From NCBI GenBank assembly GCA_034423575.1, contig DAOUIF010000041.1:11619-75618 (forward strand): a stretch of 64,000 bases of DNA, given 5' to 3'. Under the pieces are notes generated by a model. That model had not been told where the DNA came from. It worked only from the letters and a program-made list of their open reading frames with translations, and did not search any database. Of this stretch, positions 27,290-34,877 are shown piece by piece (position 1 is the stretch's first letter; each line of letters begins with the position of its first letter). The DNA is from Bin87 sp034423575. Lineage in GTDB: Bacteria > Chloroflexota > Dehalococcoidia > Lucifugimonadales > UBA3495. The translations under genes and the position numbers were made by a program.

Positions 27290-28561
27290 TCAGCGCCGGC
27301 TGCGCCGCTCGTCGTCGTTTCCGAACAGGCGAAGCGCCACGCGGTAATCGGTCGTATTGTCCCCGGATCGCAACTGGACCGTCGGCTGGTGCAGCAGTTT
27401 CTTGACCAGCGCGTTGGTCATGGCGTGTAGCCTTTCCGCCAGGGCGCTTTCCGCGTCTTCCCCGAGCATGCGCAGCGTGCGTGCGACCTCTTCGCGTCGC
27501 ACTTCGTCGGCCCGCCGGCGCATTCCCACGACCAGTTCCATGGTGTCCGAGGAATGCCACCACTCGGAGAATCGGGACAGTTCGGCATCGACCAGGCGGC
27601 TTGCCTTTTTCACTTCGCCAGCCAACGCGTCCATCGAAACTTCGGCCACCTGTGCGAGAGCGTCGATGTCGAACAGCTGCGCCCGATCCAGATCGCCCAC
27701 CGTCGGCTCGATGTCGCGAGGCACCGCGATGTCGATGAGCATCATCGTCTCATCGCTGCGCCGTCGGGTGAGAGCCTCGGCAACCGTGGCCTCATCCACG
27801 ACGTATCCGGGCGACCCGGTGCTGCTGATGACCAGATCCGCATCCGAGAGCGCGTCCCCCAGGTTTTCGAACGGAATCGCCACACCTCCGAGGTCGTTCG
27901 CCAGGTCCTGCGCGCGCCAGTGGGTGCGGTTGGCCACGGTGATTTGCTGCACGCCGGCGTCGGCCAACGCCCGGGCCACCATCCGCCCGGCGTCGCCAGC
28001 GCCGATGACCAGCGCCCGGCGGTCGTCTAGGCGGTCGAACAAGCCCCGAGCCAACTGAACGGCAGCCCGGCTCACGGATCGCGAATGCTGCCCGATGTTC
28101 GTTTCCCGATGCACCCTCCGACCGGCGCGCAGGGCGTCGTGGAATACGCGCGTCAGGGGGCTCTTGGTGAAACCTCCCTGGCTGGCGACGCTGAACGCCG
28201 CCCGCACTTGCCCAAGGATCTGTCGCTCGCCAACGATCATCGATTCCAGGCCGCTGGCCACGCGGAACAAGTGAGAAACGCAGTCCGATTCCCATAGCTG
28301 ATAGATGTGTCGTTCCAGATCCGGGCCGGGCACTCCGGAATAGCCGATCAGGAAGTCGCCAACACGACCCACCAGACCGATATCGTCCGGATCGTAGGTG
28401 TAAACCTCGGTGCGGTTGCATGTGGAAACGATAACCGATTGCGGAACGTACTCCGCCAACTGCGCCAGCGCGTCGGGCAGCTGATCCCGCTCCACGCTGA
28501 GCCGCTCGCGCAACTCCACCGGGGCCGTCCGGTGGTCCAGGCCCAGTACCAGGAGACTCAA
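27290..28561 (-). CDS. hemA: Glutamyl-tRNA reductase
   Basis: 423 residues from a TTG at 28561 that overlaps the stop of the precorrin-2 dehydrogenase gene by four bases and has GGAGG eight bases upstream. LGLDHRTAPVELRERL opens the protein; the catalytic Cys is in VIVSTCNRTEVY; the NADPH fold shows in ALVIGAGDAGRMVARAL. A C-terminal helical dimerisation domain follows. It makes glutamate-1-semialdehyde from Glu-tRNA. Starts before this TTG would extend into the upstream gene and do not resemble the family. Confidence 0.93.
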   Translation of the reverse strand: MSLLVLGLDHRTAPVELRERLSVERDQLPDALAQLAEYVPQSVIVSTCNRTEVYTYDPDDIGLVGRVGDFLIGYSGVPGPDLERHIYQLWESDCVSHLFRVASGLESMIVGERQILGQVRAAFSVASQGGFTKSPLTRVFHDALRAGRRVHRETNIGQHSRSVSRAAVQLARGLFDRLDDRRALVIGAGDAGRMVARALADAGVQQITVANRTHWRAQDLANDLGGVAIPFENLGDALSDADLVISSTGSPGYVVDEATVAEALTRRRSDETMMLIDIAVPRDIEPTVGDLDRAQLFDIDALAQVAEVSMDALAGEVKKASRLVDAELSRFSEWWHSSDTMELVVGMRRRADEVRREEVARTLRMLGEDAESALAERLHAMTNALVKKLLHQPTVQLRSGDNTTDYRVALRLFGNDDERRSRR

Positions 28562-29277
28562 CTCACCGCCTCCGCCGCCCGCAACGCGGCACGCTTGGCG
28601 CAGCCGCCGGTCCTGCAGGCGGTCAGGTCGGGGCACATTTCAGGAAGCTCGGCGTCAAGCAGTTGCGCCAGCACGGTGTCTACCGCTTCGTCATCGTTGC
28701 CGTTTCTAGCCATCGCCAGCAGGTCTTGAGTGATAACGCATTGCCACCGGGTGGGATCGATGATCGTCCGCCGTTCCTTGATCACTTTGCGCGCGCGGGC
28801 GAGCACATCCGCCAGATCAGCCCACTGCAAGACCTTGTCCTCAGAGAGGGTTTCCCGCATCTTGCGAGCCAGCGCCGGGCTGGCTCCCCCCGTGGAAATC
28901 GCCAGCGTGATCGGGTCGCGTCTGACGATTGAAGGCGCTATGAAGGTGCACTGGTCGGGGTCGTCCACCACGTTCAGCAGCACGCCCTTCTCTTCCGCTT
29001 CTTCGTAGATCTGCCGGTTCACGTGCCACACGTTGGTGGCCGCCACCGCGATGAACGCGCCGTCCAGATCACCGGGCCGGTACTCACGTTGGATCAGGGT
29101 GATGTGTCCACGCTGGGCCGCCCGCTTGATGCCGTCGGTGCTCTGCGGGCTGATCAGCGTGATGTCGGCGCCGGCGTCCCGCAATGCGGCCAGCTTGCCC
29201 TGAGCGATGGTGCCGCCGCCCAGGATGACGCAGCGTTTGCCGGTCAGATTGAGATATACGGGGTAGTACTCTGGCAT
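28558..29277 (-). CDS. Precorrin-2 dehydrogenase / sirohydrochlorin ferrochelatase-like
   Basis: 239 residues of the Met8/CysG N-terminal type. YYPVYLNLTGKRCVILGGGTIAQGKLAAL is the NAD-binding start, NVVDDPDQCTFIAPSIVRRDPITLAIST contains the Asp that acts in both dehydrogenation and iron insertion, and GGASPALARKMRE is the usual next helix. The last 30 residues hold a cysteine cluster (MCPDLTACRTGGCAK) not typical of Met8. It turns precorrin-2 into sirohydrochlorin; chelatase activity is inferred. First gene of the operon with hemA (4-bp overlap). Confidence 0.9.
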   Translation of the reverse strand: MPEYYPVYLNLTGKRCVILGGGTIAQGKLAALRDAGADITLISPQSTDGIKRAAQRGHITLIQREYRPGDLDGAFIAVAATNVWHVNRQIYEEAEEKGVLLNVVDDPDQCTFIAPSIVRRDPITLAISTGGASPALARKMRETLSEDKVLQWADLADVLARARKVIKERRTIIDPTRWQCVITQDLLAMARNGNDDEAVDTVLAQLLDAELPEMCPDLTACRTGGCAKRAALRAAEAVS

Positions 29278-29299
29278 GGTGTTTGATTAGCAGGGGTTG

Positions 29300-29390
29300 G
29301 TCAGAATCAGGATTTTCGAGATTGCCGGATTGACATGATTGGGATGGGTAATCCGGAAAATCTTGAAATCCTGCAAATCCTGATGCTGAC
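29300..29390. repeat. Dispersed palindromic repeat, copy 4 (90-bp class)
   Basis: 91 bp bounded by GTCAGAATCAGGAT and ATCCTGATGCTGAC (one mismatch). It is shorter in the centre than the 110-bp copies. It lies 16 bp from the stop of the siroheme decarboxylase gene. Confidence 0.85.
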
Positions 29391-29406
29391 GAATGGAAAT
29401 TCGGTC

Positions 29407-30501
29407 CTAGACCAGCGCCTCCGCCATTGCCTCGGCCTCTTCGGCGGTGTCCCAGAACCGTTCGTAGTCTTCCACGAAGTAGCGGACGCGCGTCTTTTTG
29501 TATTCACGGGTGCTGTAGAGCAAAAGGTTATCGGTGATCCCCGTAGCCCTGGAGATGTCGCGCCCGATCTCCTCGCATTCGTCCCTCGTCGGGGCATGAA
29601 CCATGGTGAAATGGCTGTACTCCCAGTCGGGGAACGTTGGCCGTTCGTAGCAGTGGGTGACCGCCGCGTTCTCCGCCATTATCATCCCCACTTCTTCCGA
29701 CCTTTCCGGCGGAACTTTCCAGACGATCATCGCGTTGGCGCGGAACCCCGACCTGCGGTGGTACAGCACCGCGCTGAACCGGCGCATCAGCTTGCGCTCC
29801 TGGTACCCGCTCAACTGGGCGAATAGCTCCGGCACCGTCAAGCCCAGCCGCTGCGCCATGTCGTCGAACGGACGGGATACCAGCGGCAGGTCCTCCTGAG
29901 CTTCCCGGATCACCTGTTTGTCCCACTGGGTGATCTCCTGCGCCTGGTTCCAGTCACTGGCCGGCACGCGTGACTGGCCGTTGCCGTTCGGCTGACCGGA
30001 GTCGGGGTTGTAGTTGTAGGCGTCGCTGCGGCGCTTCACCATGTCGAAGTTCACGCCGATCTTGAAGAACCGGATAGTGGGCATGATGCGGAACTCGATG
30101 GCGCTCGTCTTTTCCGCCATCCACTCCACCGTGGCCTGGAGGTCTCCGTCTGGCGGCACGGCCAGCGTGAACCACAGGTTGTAGTACGAGCCCTCCCGGG
30201 CGTAATTGTGGCTGACGCCCGGGTGCCGGTTGATGAAGATCGCTCCGGGATGCAAGTCACCATCGCCGTATGCGAAAGCCACCAGCGTGGTCTTGTACCC
30301 CAGGCGGCGCGTGTCGAAGATCGCGCTGATCTGGCGCACCACGTTCTGCCGTTTCAACTCGGTGAGCCGCTCCAGGAGCTCGGTTTCACCGATGCCGAGT
30401 TCGTTGGCGATCTGCTGGTACGGCTCCTCAACCATGGGGAAGTTGCTCTGCACCATGTTGAGCAATTTGCGGTCGGTAATGTCCATAGATTCCGTGGTCA
30501 T
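29407..30501 (-). CDS. ahbAB: Siroheme decarboxylase, fused AhbA/AhbB (Lrp/AsnC-type)
   Basis: 364 residues in two Lrp/AsnC-like halves. Half one (about residues 7-160): winged helix with YQQIANELGIGETELLERL and GVSHNYAREGSYYNLWFTL. Half two (about 190-350): FDDMAQRLGLTVPELFAQL and VTHCYERPTFPDWEYSHF. These blocks are those of AhbA/AhbB and NirD/L/G/H, which remove two acetate carboxyls from siroheme; the conserved His and Tyr of each half are visible. AhbA and AhbB are normally separate proteins. With cobA and the precorrin-2 dehydrogenase upstream, this implies siroheme-dependent heme or d1 heme synthesis. No nir gene and no AhbC/AhbD is in the window. Confidence 0.85.
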   Translation of the reverse strand: MTTESMDITDRKLLNMVQSNFPMVEEPYQQIANELGIGETELLERLTELKRQNVVRQISAIFDTRRLGYKTTLVAFAYGDGDLHPGAIFINRHPGVSHNYAREGSYYNLWFTLAVPPDGDLQATVEWMAEKTSAIEFRIMPTIRFFKIGVNFDMVKRRSDAYNYNPDSGQPNGNGQSRVPASDWNQAQEITQWDKQVIREAQEDLPLVSRPFDDMAQRLGLTVPELFAQLSGYQERKLMRRFSAVLYHRRSGFRANAMIVWKVPPERSEEVGMIMAENAAVTHCYERPTFPDWEYSHFTMVHAPTRDECEEIGRDISRATGITDNLLLYSTREYKKTRVRYFVEDYERFWDTAEEAEAMAEALV

Positions 30502-30528
30502 GTCACGTCACCATCCAACGCCAGCCGG

Positions 30529-31155
30529 TCACACTGGTCGGCCATCGTTCGTGTCATTGTTCGTCGCCGCCAATCGGATGCTGTAGGCGTCAACCAGCCC
30601 CACCAGCACTCCGTCGGAGATTTCCACGACCTGCCGCAGTCGGTCCGGTTGCACGGCCTCGACCACGGCCTGTCGGAAAAACAAGAAGGCCTGCACGCTG
30701 TCGCTCAGGGGCACGCCTCTCGCGGCCATCTCCGAACCGTATTCGTGACCCAGCATGTGGGTCTCGGACATCGTTTCGCCCTTGCGTCCGCTGCGACCCT
30801 CCAGGTCGTTCCTCAGCAGCAAGGACAGCAGCCGCCGGCCGAAAAGGCGCATCCGGTCTCTCCCTTCGGCCTGGAAACTCTCCATCCAGGATTGCTCGGC
30901 TACGTCCGCCTGGCTCAGCTTGCGCCGAATGCGACGCAGGGCCAGATCCTCCGGATCGGTGTCCGCTGCCTGGGTTCGGCCAAGCAGCGCTTCCACGTCC
31001 TCCCGCAGGAACCGGCGGTGTCCGCCCGGGGTGCGATACACCGGCAGCCGCCCGCGATCCGCCCACTGCCGAAGGGTCGCCTCGTTGATCTCCAGCGCCC
31101 GGCACACCTCTCCGAGGGACATCCAGCGCGGCGGGTTTTCTGTACTCGTAGCCAC
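30529..31155 (-). CDS. MerR/excisionase-type regulator with C-terminal sensor domain
   Basis: 208 residues. The N-terminus (SLGEVCRALEINEATLRQWADRG, then YRTPGGHRRFLREDVEALL) is a MerR-type winged helix. After a charged linker the C-terminal 110 residues are helical (MLGHEYGSEMAARGVPLSD, then AFLFFRQAVVEAV), like RsbR/PucR-type N-terminal sensor helices. What it senses is unknown. It lies upstream of the ahbAB gene on the same strand, so control of tetrapyrrole genes is plausible. I see no B12-binding DxHxxG motif. Confidence 0.7.
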   Translation of the reverse strand: MATSTENPPRWMSLGEVCRALEINEATLRQWADRGRLPVYRTPGGHRRFLREDVEALLGRTQAADTDPEDLALRRIRRKLSQADVAEQSWMESFQAEGRDRMRLFGRRLLSLLLRNDLEGRSGRKGETMSETHMLGHEYGSEMAARGVPLSDSVQAFLFFRQAVVEAVQPDRLRQVVEISDGVLVGLVDAYSIRLAATNNDTNDGRPV

Positions 31156-31265
31156 GTAAACCTGTGGAAATCTATGGTAATCGCGGAGCGCGATAGGTTT
31201 GCCGCAGAAATCCTAGCACAGGGAGTGCAGGTGGTCAACGCTGACACGCATTTCGAGCGCCCCCA

Positions 31266-31422
31266 ACTTTCGTAAATCGTCAGAACCAGGACTTGCGGGA
31301 TTTTATGATTAGTCAGGATCGGGAGGTTCCCGTCACGGAGCGGTTCCAAATCCGGACAATCCCCAAATCTTGGAAATCCTGATGCTGACATTCCCCCGCC
31401 GCAAACTGGACGCGCACGAGCG
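31266..31422. repeat. Dispersed palindromic repeat, copy 5 (110-bp class)
   Basis: Core 31279-31389 (111 bp) with more mismatches than other copies (GTCAGAACCAGGAC at left, ATCCTGATGCTGAC at right), so an older copy. The outer right end GACGCGCACGAG is still visible at 31409-31420. Ends about 20 bp from the stop of the cyclase gene. Confidence 0.85.
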
Positions 31423-31440
31423 AATCCGGACCGCGCAGCC

Positions 31441-32391
31441 CTAGAAAATCGCGATGGGGTTAACCGGGCTGCCGGTCACGTTGCGCAGCCGCAAAGCGCC
31501 AATCGACAGCATGAACTCGTAGCGGCCGTGGCGGGCCGCTACCTCGGCGACATCCTCCAGGTTGGCGTTGTCGATCAGCCAGACGCCCAGGTACACCAGG
31601 CAGGCGATGTGCAGCGGCGACACAATGTTTTCGTACTGGTTGGGCCGGATATCGTTGGACGTGTCCGTACCCAGCATCGCAATCCCGCGCTCTTTGAACC
31701 AGGGCGCGCAGGCGACATGGCAGGCCACGCTGGGTTCGGTTCCCGGCACGGGACCATCAACCAGCCGACGGCGGTAGTTCCCCGTCCGCACCAGCAGAAT
31801 GTCGCCCTCCTGAACCGTGACGCCGTGATCGCTCTCCGCCGCGTCGAGGTCTTCCGGCATCACCGGCGCGTCCGGCGACAGCCAGTCCACGCCGCGCACC
31901 TTGGCGATGTCCAGCAATACGCCCCGACTCACCAGTCCCTGGGCGGTCAGATCAATGGCGTGGCTCTGAGCGCCTTCCCGCGAGGTCACTACCGCCGCAG
32001 GCACGCCGTTGTACATCAGGCCGTCGTAGGAATAGTGTGACAGCGCGTCGATGTGAGTAATCGTCTGCCCATGGAACACCATGCCGATGAATTCGGCGGC
32101 GCCCCGCCGGGAGTTGCGCCGTTCCAGCGGGTCTGTGTCCCGGCCCTCGCCGCTGTCCACCATGAACCGCTGCACCTGGTGGGTGATATCCGGCGTCATT
32201 TCCGTGGTGATGGGGCGGGCGCAGCTGACCGTTTCTCCGGTCTGCACCAAGGCTGCGGCCTGGGTCCGCTTCTCCGTTGTGATCAGGTTCAGCGCGCCCA
32301 ACTGGTCCTGCTGTCCCCAGCGCCCCCAGTTGTTTTCATCCTGATACCACGCCAGCACCTCGGCTTCTGTGGGTACTCCTGCGAAAGCCAT
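31441..32391 (-). CDS. Cyclase / kynurenine formamidase-like hydrolase
   Basis: 316 residues from the second ATG (32391), which has GGAGGG just upstream; an ATG four codons earlier is possible. The metal-binding HGQTITHIDALSHYSYDG is a variant of the family motif HxGTHxDxPxH, and LVRTGNYRR, TSNDIRPNQYE and LVYLGVWLIDNANLEDVA follow. Family members hydrolyse N-formylkynurenine or related amides with manganese or zinc. This long form resembles the cyclase proteins of unknown substrate common in Chloroflexota. It has no operon partner. Confidence 0.85.
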   Translation of the reverse strand: MAFAGVPTEAEVLAWYQDENNWGRWGQQDQLGALNLITTEKRTQAAALVQTGETVSCARPITTEMTPDITHQVQRFMVDSGEGRDTDPLERRNSRRGAAEFIGMVFHGQTITHIDALSHYSYDGLMYNGVPAAVVTSREGAQSHAIDLTAQGLVSRGVLLDIAKVRGVDWLSPDAPVMPEDLDAAESDHGVTVQEGDILLVRTGNYRRRLVDGPVPGTEPSVACHVACAPWFKERGIAMLGTDTSNDIRPNQYENIVSPLHIACLVYLGVWLIDNANLEDVAEVAARHGRYEFMLSIGALRLRNVTGSPVNPIAIF

Positions 32392-32403
32392 TTTTCCCTC
32401 CAT

Positions 32404-32773
32404 GGCGTGCCGCCGGCACTGACCGGCGAAGTTGCCGCGATTCTACACCAGGAACCACCACACGAAACGGGGCGAGACCAGCGAGCGCGCGTCACCGGCC
32501 TGGCGCGGAACAGCGTCAACTCGGCGCTGGTCCTGCAACTCCCGAGCGCGGGAGGCACGCAAACCGCCCGACTCAGCGGAGCGTAATATCTAATGAGCGG
32601 CAATCAAGCGGTACATATCCGAGACCTGGCCACGGGTTCCGACATACGGAGCCCGTCCAACACCATCCAATCGCCGGCTCGGTTCGCCGGCTTCACGTCT
32701 TATTGACGAGGCAGTTCCCGTCACGGGACTTCGCGAGGTTCTACCGAATACCTTCTAGCCTGGGGGATTACCA
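32404..32773. other. Gene-free stretch with several hairpins
   Basis: 370 bp between divergent genes with no reading frame I can support. It contains perfect short stems: CTCCCG/CGGGAG at about 32547-32562, GCCGGC/GCCGGC at about 32680-32698, and an AGTTCCCG/CGGGACT pair at about 32711-32728. It could hold the promoters of the two genes and perhaps an RNA, but I match it to no known RNA family. Confidence 0.4.
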
Positions 32774-32938
32774 GTGTGCGCTTCTTACAATCCCGCCATT
32801 ATCTACTGCTTCCTGTGCCGGGCCAACACGCCGTCCCGCAACGTCGAATACATCACCATGAGAAACGGCCGGCCGGCCACTATTGCCGAATGCGTCAAGT
32901 GCGGCACCAAAAAGTTTCACCAGGGCGTGCCCCGGTGA
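32774..32938 (+). CDS. DUF5679-type zinc-ribbon mini-protein
   Basis: 54 residues from a GTG at 32774 with GGGGGA seven bases upstream. Two C-x-x-C pairs (YCFLC and ECVKC) flank the block ITMRNGRPATIA, the hallmark of the DUF5679 family, whose members are 45-60 residues, bind one zinc ion and have no known function. It lies 21 bp from the end of fmt on the other strand. The gene is too short for most gene finders. Confidence 0.75.
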   Translation: MCASYNPAIIYCFLCRANTPSRNVEYITMRNGRPATIAECVKCGTKKFHQGVPR

Positions 32939-32959
32939 CCAGTGGATGGCGTAAGCCGG

Positions 32960-33907
32960 TCATCCCAGCTGTGCGCCAACGAAGTCAGGGTATCCCCGGA
33001 CGAAGTCCTCCGCCGACGCAGGCCGCCGCCCCTCCAGTTGCAAACGCCGGATTTGCAGCAGGGCCTCGCCGGTGCCCACCGCCAACCGATCTCCATCCAC
33101 ACGAACCACTGCCCCCGGTTCCGCAGCGCCTTCCGGCAAAGGCGAAACCTTCAGCAGTTTTAGCTCCTTTCCCTGCCACGCAGTATGCAGACCGGGCCAC
33201 GGTGTGTACGCCCTTTGTTGGCGACACAGGAATTCCGCCGGTAGATCCCAGTCTGCCAACCCGTCCGAGCGATCCATCTTCGACGTGTAGGTGGCCACGC
33301 TATCGTCCTGCGGACAGAGGCCGAGATCTCCCGATACCCAGCCGGGAAGGCTCTCGTCGAGCAGGGCTGCGCCGTCGTGGAAGAGCTCGGTTGTCAGACT
33401 GTCGGCGTCGTCATCCGGGCCTATCCTCCGTGTGCGTTGCGCGATTATTGGCCCGGAATCCATCCCCTCATCGAGCAGCATCAGCGTGATGCCCGTGGTG
33501 TCGTCGCCGCACAGGATGGCGCCTGGAACCGGCGACGGCCCGCGGTGGCGCGGCAAAAGAGAAGGATGCAGGTTCAGGCATCCGTATCGAGGGATGTCCA
33601 GCACCCCTGCCGGCAGCAGTCGACCGTAGGCGACCACCATGACGATCTCAGGGTTCAACCCGGACAGTGTGTCGATTGCATCCGCGTTCCGCAGCGTGGA
33701 AGGTTGGTGGACCGGGATCGCCAGCTCCTGGGCCCGTGCTTTGACTGGCGGGGACTCCACCACCTGGGCCCGGCCCCGGCGGCGATCGGGTGGCGTGTAG
33801 ACGGCGACCAGGTTCACGGCCGGATTGGAAGCCAGAGCGTCCAGCGCGGGGACCGCGAAACGGGGAGTCCCCATGAAGACCGCGCGCAGCGGGTTTTCGG
33901 GCCTCAA
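32960..33907 (-). CDS. fmt: Methionyl-tRNA formyltransferase
   Basis: 315 residues from a TTG at 33907, chosen because LRAVFMGTPRFAVPALDAL is where the family begins; the frame is open for 67 more codons but these do not look like Fmt and would cover a strong plus-strand promoter. The formyl-THF site is in LNLHPSLLPRHRGPSPV and GITLMLLDEGMDSGPII. It formylates initiator Met-tRNA. The C-terminal domain (PWPGLHTAWQGKELKLLK) is complete. No def gene is adjacent. Confidence 0.9.
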   Translation of the reverse strand: MRPENPLRAVFMGTPRFAVPALDALASNPAVNLVAVYTPPDRRRGRAQVVESPPVKARAQELAIPVHQPSTLRNADAIDTLSGLNPEIVMVVAYGRLLPAGVLDIPRYGCLNLHPSLLPRHRGPSPVPGAILCGDDTTGITLMLLDEGMDSGPIIAQRTRRIGPDDDADSLTTELFHDGAALLDESLPGWVSGDLGLCPQDDSVATYTSKMDRSDGLADWDLPAEFLCRQQRAYTPWPGLHTAWQGKELKLLKVSPLPEGAAEPGAVVRVDGDRLAVGTGEALLQIRRLQLEGRRPASAEDFVRGYPDFVGAQLG

Positions 33908-33936
33908 CTCACGGCTAGATTCGCGCGCCGGATGGG

Positions 33937-33965
33937 TTGACAAGGCGATGACCTGATTGTAGATT
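33937..33965 (+). promoter_or_regulatory. Near-consensus sigma-70 promoter of a small transcription unit
   Basis: TTGACA (33937-33942), a 17-bp spacer and TAGATT (33960-33965). Transcription would start near 33972. It points away from fmt and into a region with no ordinary gene. Confidence 0.7.
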
Positions 33966-33971
33966 CGGAGC

Positions 33972-34272
33972 AACCGCTCGTGCGGAACTTTGAGAAAGGA
34001 GGTGATGGCTAATGGAACACAGTTTAACATGCTGGGGCGATGGTAGGCACCAGTCTGGACACGACGGGGTGAGCGCCTCCTAGCGTCATCGCTTTTCAAA
34101 AACGGCAATTAGCCCGTCAGTCGGGCCCAGACCAGTGTCTACCGTCGCCCCAGAGGTCCTGGGGAAGTATCGGGCGACAAGCCAAAGGTCCAGTCTGGGC
34201 CCGATATCCTTTTAGACGATCGCTGATCCCTCGCGCGTTTGCCGCTGTACCGGGGCCTGTTGGCCCCGTTTC
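33972..34272 (+). ncRNA. Candidate structured small RNA or leader transcript
   Basis: About 300 nt between a near-consensus promoter (33937-33965) and a terminator-like hairpin (34251-34272). It contains a 23-codon frame with a perfect ribosome-binding site, then inverted arms at 34031-34057 and 34126-34152 (23 of 27 positions pair). A third arm at 34193-34202 is fully complementary over ten bases to 34123-34132, so it competes with the first pairing. I do not match it to T-box, 6S, tmRNA, SRP or RNase P RNA. Direct evidence of transcription is lacking. Confidence 0.45.
34012..34083 (+). CDS. Possible 23-residue leader peptide
   Basis: ATG at 34012 is preceded by AAAGGAGGTGAT, a match to the 16S anti-SD over about 12 bases, five bases upstream. 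The 23-residue product starts MEHSLTCW and has no known match. Few genes in this window have so strong a site. It lies in the candidate transcript 33972-34272, and its 3' end overlaps one arm of the RNA hairpin, as in attenuation leaders. Confidence 0.45.
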   Translation: MEHSLTCWGDGRHQSGHDGVSAS

Positions 34273-34273
34273 G
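34251..34273 (+). terminator. Terminator-like hairpin upstream of rpsP
   Basis: CGGGGCC, loop TGTT, GGCCCCG, then TTTCG: a perfect 7-bp stem with a short T run. It would end the small transcription unit before the rpsP promoter. Confidence 0.6.
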
Positions 34274-34328
34274 ATTCCAACGCCGCGGCGTGCCGGACGG
34301 TTTGGCGATTTCCCGTGCCGGATTTCGT

Positions 34329-34357
34329 TTGACAAACCGTAGGCAAATCCATAAATT
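34329..34357 (+). promoter_or_regulatory. Promoter of the rpsP operon
   Basis: TTGACA (34329-34334), a 17-bp spacer and TAAATT (34352-34357), close to consensus as expected for a ribosomal protein operon. The start would be near 34364, about 33 bases before the rpsP ATG. Confidence 0.8.
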
Positions 34358-34396
34358 GGAATCCTGCGTATATCAATTCAGCAACACGGAGTTCAG

Positions 34397-34666
34397 ATGC
34401 TACGGATCCGCCTTCGGCGCGTGGGCAAAAAAGGCCGCCCCTACTACCGAATCGTCGTCACCGAGAAGCGCAACCCCAGGGATGGCGCTTACATCGACGG
34501 AATTGGCCACTACGATCCCATGGCGGACCCGCCGGCAGTGACCTTGGACGAAAGCCGAGCGGTCGAATGGTTGCGCAAGGGCGCTCAACCTTCCGACCCC
34601 GTCCGGCAGATATTCGAACGAAACGACATCTTCAGCAAGGTCAACTCGGATGAAAGAGCTGATTGA
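34397..34666 (+). CDS. rpsP: Ribosomal protein bS16
   Basis: 89 residues. LRIRLRRVGKKGRPYYRIVV, then GAYIDGIGHYDPMA and AVEWLRKGAQPSDPVRQI, all as in S16. First gene of a compact operon; its stop overlaps the start of khpA by 17 bases. It assembles early into the 30S subunit. The order rpsP-khpA-rimM is the common one in bacteria. Confidence 0.97.
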   Translation: MLRIRLRRVGKKGRPYYRIVVTEKRNPRDGAYIDGIGHYDPMADPPAVTLDESRAVEWLRKGAQPSDPVRQIFERNDIFSKVNSDERAD

Positions 34667-34877
34667 GTTTATCGCTCAGTCGCTGACGTCAAACCCCGAA
34701 GCCGTCCGGGTTACGGAAGAAGACGAAGGCGACCAGATCGTCATTCGCCTTGAAGTGGCCCCCGAAGACAAGGGCAAGGTCATCGGGCGACAGGGAAGAG
34801 TGGCCCAAGCGATGCGGGTGCTCCTCCGGGTGGCGGCCGTGAAGGACGGCACCCGGGCTGTGTTGGAGATTGTCTAG
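34650..34877 (+). CDS. khpA: KH-domain RNA-binding protein KhpA
   Basis: 75 residues. LIEFIAQSLTSNPEAVRVTE and the KH loop GKVIGRQGRVAQAMRVLL are those of KhpA (YlqC), which forms a dimer with KhpB/Jag and binds RNA to affect cell size and ribosome work. Overlaps rpsP at its start and rimM at its end. Length is normal. Confidence 0.93.
   Translation: MKELIEFIAQSLTSNPEAVRVTEEDEGDQIVIRLEVAPEDKGKVIGRQGRVAQAMRVLLRVAAVKDGTRAVLEIV

Noticed and set aside
29407..30501. Plain Lrp/AsnC transcription regulator
   Set aside because: Double-length chain with decarboxylase blocks in both halves and a location next to siroheme genes; regulators of this family are about 150 residues.
29407..30501. d1 heme (NirDL) assignment
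   Set aside because: Cannot be excluded, but no nirS, nirJ or nirF is near while all general tetrapyrrole genes are; I prefer the Ahb reading.
33990..34030. 16S rRNA 3' end on the minus strand because of CACCTCCTTTC
   Set aside because: Only the anti-SD-like bases match; the upstream 16S helix sequence is absent, and the plus strand reads as a ribosome-binding site before an ATG.
33908..34108. 67-codon N-terminal extension of Fmt
   Set aside because: The sequence is unlike Fmt, which starts just before the MGTP block, and it would cover a near-consensus promoter on the other strand.
34000..34396. T-box or ribosomal-protein leader riboswitch
   Set aside because: No T-box GGTGG-type motif and a terminator plus a new promoter lie between this region and rpsP.
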